The translations under genes were made by a program, and so were the position numbers. The notes below the pieces were generated by a model, which saw nothing but the letters and a program-made list of their open reading frames with translations, had not been told where the DNA came from and ran no database searches. 8,480 nt of DNA from an uncultured Arcobacter sp. Its GTDB lineage: Bacteria > Campylobacterota > Campylobacteria > Campylobacterales > Arcobacteraceae. Of the stretch, positions 6,482-8,480 are shown piece by piece. Within the stretch, counting starts at the first letter, position 1. Each line of letters opens with the position of its first letter. The DNA lies in contig CAJXWI010000084.1 of NCBI GenBank assembly GCA_913062735.1, forward strand, positions 1 through 8,480, read 5' to 3'.

Positions 6482-7447
6482 TTATTTTTTTGAAATTTTT
6501 ATTAAAGAAGCATTTTTTGTGTATTTTATTGGATAGATAAGAGCAATTGCTTCTAAAAAAGAATCATAATGCAAGGTAGAGAACTTTCCAGATATCTTAA
6601 GTTGGGACAAAGAATAAGAATCAAAGTGCATTTTTTGATTACTATAGCGCTCAAAAATCAAAGAAGCATCTAAAAGAGTCATTTTATCAAAGACTATAAT
6701 GTCATTTTTCCATGAGGCAATCTTTTTTATATCAATATGCCCATAGTAAAGTACTTTCCCTTTGTTATTTATACTTAAACTTTGTGATTTTTCTAATTGT
6801 GCAAGTGTTTTTTTATCACCTTTTTTATTATAAATATAAGCTACTTTCACAAGCCCTTCAATGACATTTACCTCGCTTTTATTTTTGAGATGTGTTACTT
6901 CAAATTTTGTTCCAATAACTTCAACTAAAGTATTTCCAGATCTTACATAAAAAGGTTTATTGGGATTTTTGGATACTTTGAAAATTGCTTTCCCCTGCCC
7001 TAAAATCACGGTTCTTTTATTATTGTAATAAGTGATCTTTATCTGTGATTTTATATCTAAGTCTATTATTGATTTATCAGGCAAAATAATATTTAATACT
7101 TTTTCATTTGAGCTAAGGTATTGTTCTTCATAGCTAGGAGAATAATATTTATCAACTTCATAGACAGAAAAAATCAAAATACAGGCTACAGCTATTGATG
7201 CTGCTATATATTTAGAGCGCGTAAAAATATTTACCTTATTTAAAACTTCATTTTGCATTTCATTAATAAAATTTTCATCTAAATCTAAAAATTCTGAAAT
7301 AAGTTCTTTGTTTTCGAGATATGCTTTTTCATGAGTTTTATTTTTTAGCCATAAAGAAAACTCAGCTTTTTCTTTATGATTTAAACCTTCTTTTTCTCTT
7401 TGTATCCAAGAACTTGCTATTTTATCTATTTCATTTTCTAAATTCAT
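6482..7447 (-). CDS. FecR-type transmembrane sigma-factor regulator (right cassette)
   Basis: A 321-residue paralogue of the protein at 162-1136 with the same layout. The cytoplasmic N-terminal domain is at about 8-45, with the conserved tryptophans in SSWIQRE and FSLWLKN. The membrane helix is at about 80-96 (IAASIAVACILIFSVY). The periplasmic FecR domain is at about 112-202 with VEVIGTKFEV and VNVIEGLVKV. The C-terminal STN-like domain is at about 246-321, starting WKNDIIVFDKMTLLDASLIFERY. It should hold or activate the sigma factor encoded immediately upstream and receive the signal from the STN domain of the receptor immediately downstream. The start overlaps the fecI stop in ATGA, a classic coupling arrangement. 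No signal peptide is present, as expected for a protein inserted by its single helix. Confidence 0.93.
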   Translation of the reverse strand: MNLENEIDKIASSWIQREKEGLNHKEKAEFSLWLKNKTHEKAYLENKELISEFLDLDENFINEMQNEVLNKVNIFTRSKYIAASIAVACILIFSVYEVDKYYSPSYEEQYLSSNEKVLNIILPDKSIIDLDIKSQIKITYYNNKRTVILGQGKAIFKVSKNPNKPFYVRSGNTLVEVIGTKFEVTHLKNKSEVNVIEGLVKVAYIYNKKGDKKTLAQLEKSQSLSINNKGKVLYYGHIDIKKIASWKNDIIVFDKMTLLDASLIFERYSNQKMHFDSYSLSQLKISGKFSTLHYDSFLEAIALIYPIKYTKNASLIKISKK

Positions 7448-7917
7448 GATTCGTCTTTCTTCATTTGTTCTTTTATTTTTAAAGTGGCTCTTGTGATATT
7501 CTTTTCAACTGCATTTCTGCTTATTTGCATAAGTTCCGCTATTTCAATTCTTGTATAACCTTTGTAATAATATAATACAAAGGCTTTTTTATTTTGAGAT
7601 GAAAGGTTTTGAATACATTTTTTTAGTTTTTCTTTTCTATTTTCTTGAATTACAATTTCATCTGGCATGTCGTGAAGAGGAATACTGCACTTATCTTCTT
7701 CATAATGAACTTGTGTTAGTAGTTTATCTTTTCTTACTTTATCAATCACAAGATTTTTAGCAATCTTATACAAGTAGGCTTTAGGAAGAGTATCCTCTAA
7801 ACTACTATTGTTTTGCAAGACTTTTACATAAGTATCTTGAGTTAGATCTTTTGCTAAGTTTTTATCTCCCGTAAGTTTTTGAATAAAATATGATATTTCA
7901 TCATAATATTTTAACAT
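7444..7917 (-). CDS. FecI-type ECF RNA polymerase sigma factor (right cassette)
   Basis: A 157-residue ECF sigma factor predicted to transcribe the receptor-DUF3649-PepSY operon. I place the start at the ATG at 7915-7917 rather than the in-frame GTG at 7927-7929. The ATG has AAGGTG nine bases upstream (7927-7932), which includes that GTG, and it lines up exactly with the start of the paralogue at 1126-1611. Region 2 spans about 5-65 with DLTQDTYVKVL and AYLYKIAKNLVID. Region 4 spans about 98-150 with the helix-turn-helix GYTRIEIAELMQISRNAVEK. The stop overlaps the fecR start (ATGA). Upstream lies the best Fur-box match in the window, 7936-7954, so expression is probably iron-repressed. The family call is firm. 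Confidence 0.92.
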   Translation of the reverse strand: MLKYYDEISYFIQKLTGDKNLAKDLTQDTYVKVLQNNSSLEDTLPKAYLYKIAKNLVIDKVRKDKLLTQVHYEEDKCSIPLHDMPDEIVIQENRKEKLKKCIQNLSSQNKKAFVLYYYKGYTRIEIAELMQISRNAVEKNITRATLKIKEQMKKDES

Positions 7918-7935
7918 ATGAATTTTCACCTTAAT

Positions 7936-7954
7936 GAATATGATTTTAATTATC
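7936..7954 (-). promoter_or_regulatory. Fur box upstream of the right fecI
   Basis: The minus strand reads GATAATTAAAATCATATTC, matching 15 of 19 consensus Fur-box positions by hand count, including an intact GATAAT half-site. It ends just before the AAGGTG ribosome-binding site (7927-7932) and starts eight bases after a -10-like TATTAT, so it covers the expected transcript start. Repression by Fur with iron is the usual control of fecI-type genes. Confidence 0.6.
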
Positions 7955-7957
7955 AGT

Positions 7958-7968
7958 TTTATATAATA
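7958..7968 (-). promoter_or_regulatory. Candidate sigma-70 -10 region of the right fecI
   Basis: The minus strand has TATTAT (7963-7968) running into TATAAA (7958-7963). Either could serve as the -10, with no clear -35, which is normal for Campylobacterota sigma-70 promoters. The Fur box follows directly. The surrounding 7930-8045 stretch is very AT-rich and otherwise featureless. Confidence 0.4.
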
Positions 7969-8045
7969 GATATACTTTATTTAAGTTTAATTTGCCTTTT
8001 ATTCTTTGTTTTGAGTATACTATTTTAAGTATATTTAAAATTTTT

Positions 8046-8054
8046 TGTTATAAT
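8046..8054 (+). promoter_or_regulatory. Extended -10 promoter (TGTTATAAT) of the divergent plus-strand gene
   Basis: TG, one base, then a perfect TATAAT is the extended -10 form favoured by epsilonproteobacterial sigma-70. A T-rich stretch (8041-8046) precedes it. Transcription would start near 8061, followed by AAGGA at 8066-8070 and the ATG at 8081, which supports that start over the ATG at 8063. Confidence 0.6.
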
Positions 8055-8080
8055 TCCTAAAAATGAAGGATAAAACTAAG

Positions 8081-8143
8081 ATGAGTATATTAGAGCTTGC
8101 GGATTATATTGGAATCATATCTTTTGCATTAAGTGGATTTTTA
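8081..8143 (+). CDS. TRIC/UPF0126 family membrane protein, N-terminal fragment cut at a chimeric join
   Basis: From the ATG at 8081, which has AAGGA ten bases upstream, the frame reads [20 protein letters not shown] and one further Leu. This resembles the first membrane helix of the TRIC/UPF0126 family (YadS/YicG-like cation-channel proteins), whose members begin with a similar Asp-x-x-Gly...Phe-Ala-x-Ser-Gly helix. From about 8144 the frame stays open but reads proline- and cysteine-rich sequence antisense to trpG, so the real gene stops there. About 21 of the usual 200 or so residues remain. The product would be non-functional if the join is real. The upstream promoter and AT-rich composition match the rest of the window, so this is native sequence. 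Confidence 0.55.
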
Positions 8144-8480
8144 AGGCCTTTAAAAACGCCCTTACCTGTATGGTGTATTTGTGAAACTTTGCCATGCATA
8201 ATTCTTTGGGCGCCTATGATGTTACCGCCAAAAGCCTGCGCAATTGCTTGGAAGCCTAGACATACTCCTAAGATAGGTATTTTGCCGGCTAACTTCTCAA
8301 TCAGTTCAAGAGATATGCCGGCCTCATTGGGTGTACAAGGTCCAGGAGATATAACCACATGCTTGGGCTTCAGGTTTTCAATCTCATCGACAGTAATTTC
8401 ATCATTTCGATAGACATTAACCTTTTGCCCCAATTCACCAAAATACTGAACCAAGTTATAAGTAAATGAATCGTAATTAT
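8104..8480 (-). CDS. trpG: Anthranilate/aminodeoxychorismate synthase component II (TrpG/PabA), truncated at both window edge and join
   Basis: Glutamine amidotransferase subunit that supplies ammonia for anthranilate (tryptophan) or aminodeoxychorismate (folate) synthesis. In frame from the window edge it reads [17 protein letters not shown], the family's N-terminus, so the start codon lies just beyond 8480. [12 protein letters not shown] carries the PGP oxyanion-hole motif, and [15 protein letters not shown] carries the nucleophile cysteine (codon 8260-8262), with Phe where many members have His. [24 protein letters not shown] follows. The expected TRYHSL and the His-x-Glu of the catalytic triad are missing: the frame ends in KDMIPI and a stop at 8104 that is antisense to the TRIC fragment. 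The family part therefore ends near 8125. GC (126 of 300 in 8161-8460) is well above the neighbours, and the sequence style is beta/gammaproteobacterial, so it is foreign to this contig. Confidence 0.85.
   Translation of the reverse strand, partial: NYDSFTYNLVQYFGELGQKVNVYRNDEITVDEIENLKPKHVVISPGPCTPNEAGISLELIEKLAGKIPILGVCLGFQAIAQAFGGNIIGAQRIMHGKVSQIHHTGKGVFKGLKNPLNAKDMIPI
8125..8146. other. Junction between two unrelated truncated genes
   Basis: The plus-strand frame gives family-like FALSGFL up to about 8143, and the minus-strand frame gives family-like GLKNPLNA down to about 8125. The breakpoint lies in this stretch, which is acceptable to both proteins and so may be a short shared sequence. 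Composition changes from AT-rich on the left to about 42% GC on the right. Confidence 0.7.

Noticed and set aside
7551..7760. Plus-strand frame of 69 codons
   Set aside because: It is antisense to the conserved sigma-factor region 4 and linker and has no independent signal.
7927..7929. GTG as the start of the right fecI, giving 161 residues
   Set aside because: The GTG lies inside the AAGGTG ribosome-binding site for the ATG at 7917, and the paralogous sigma factor aligns from that ATG.
8015..8035. AGTATACT palindrome and nearby AGTATA repeat in the divergent intergenic region
   Set aside because: The stretch is almost pure A/T, so short palindromes are expected by chance, and no second copy exists near another gene.
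8063..8413. A 116-codon plus-strand frame across the right end as one gene
   Set aside because: Only its first part reads as a TRIC-like helix; the remainder is exactly antisense to trpG and has no protein-like pattern.

Overview
The window is AT-rich (roughly 25-35% GC in most genes, lower between genes). Its gene set and protein style suggest a Campylobacterota (epsilonproteobacterial) genome, most likely Arcobacter-like. The lineage is inferred from composition, extended -10 promoters and the FecI/FecR content; no marker gene proves it.

Almost everything from 1 to about 7930 is on the minus strand and forms two tandem cell-surface-signalling iron-uptake cassettes. Read in the direction of transcription (right to left) the order is: an ECF sigma factor (fecI-type, 7444-7917) and its FecR regulator (6482-7447); a promoter region; a TonB-dependent siderophore receptor with an STN signalling domain (4107-6398); a DUF3649 membrane protein (3784-4095); a PepSY-TM membrane protein, probably a ferrisiderophore reductase (2213-3784); and a small NikL/CbiL-like periplasmic metal-handling protein with a C-terminal anchor (1714-2211). 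A hairpin over that last stop codon probably ends the operon. Then a second fecI (1126-1611) and fecR (162-1136) follow, and at the left edge the first 23 codons of a second TonB-dependent receptor (1-71).

The logic fits the FecI/FecR/FecA paradigm. Low iron would relieve Fur and allow expression of the sigma factors; a loaded receptor would signal through its STN domain to FecR, which would activate FecI to transcribe the receptor operon. The two receptor leaders share TGTCCG and CGTT elements 16-17 bases apart, which I read as the ECF promoter, followed by a conserved 19-base Fur-box-like element. A good Fur-box match lies upstream of the right-hand fecI. In the left copy the promoter spacer contains a run of nine identical bases, so it may be phase-variable.

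The right end is different. A plus-strand gene start with an extended -10 promoter and the N-terminus of a TRIC/UPF0126 membrane protein (8081 to about 8143) runs directly into a minus-strand trpG/pabA fragment (about 8125-8480). That fragment lacks its C-terminus and has clearly higher GC (126 of 300 bases in 8161-8460). Two unrelated genes are broken at the same point, so this is a chimeric join: either an assembly or amplification artefact or a real recombination junction. No rRNA, tRNA, CRISPR array or insertion sequence was seen.
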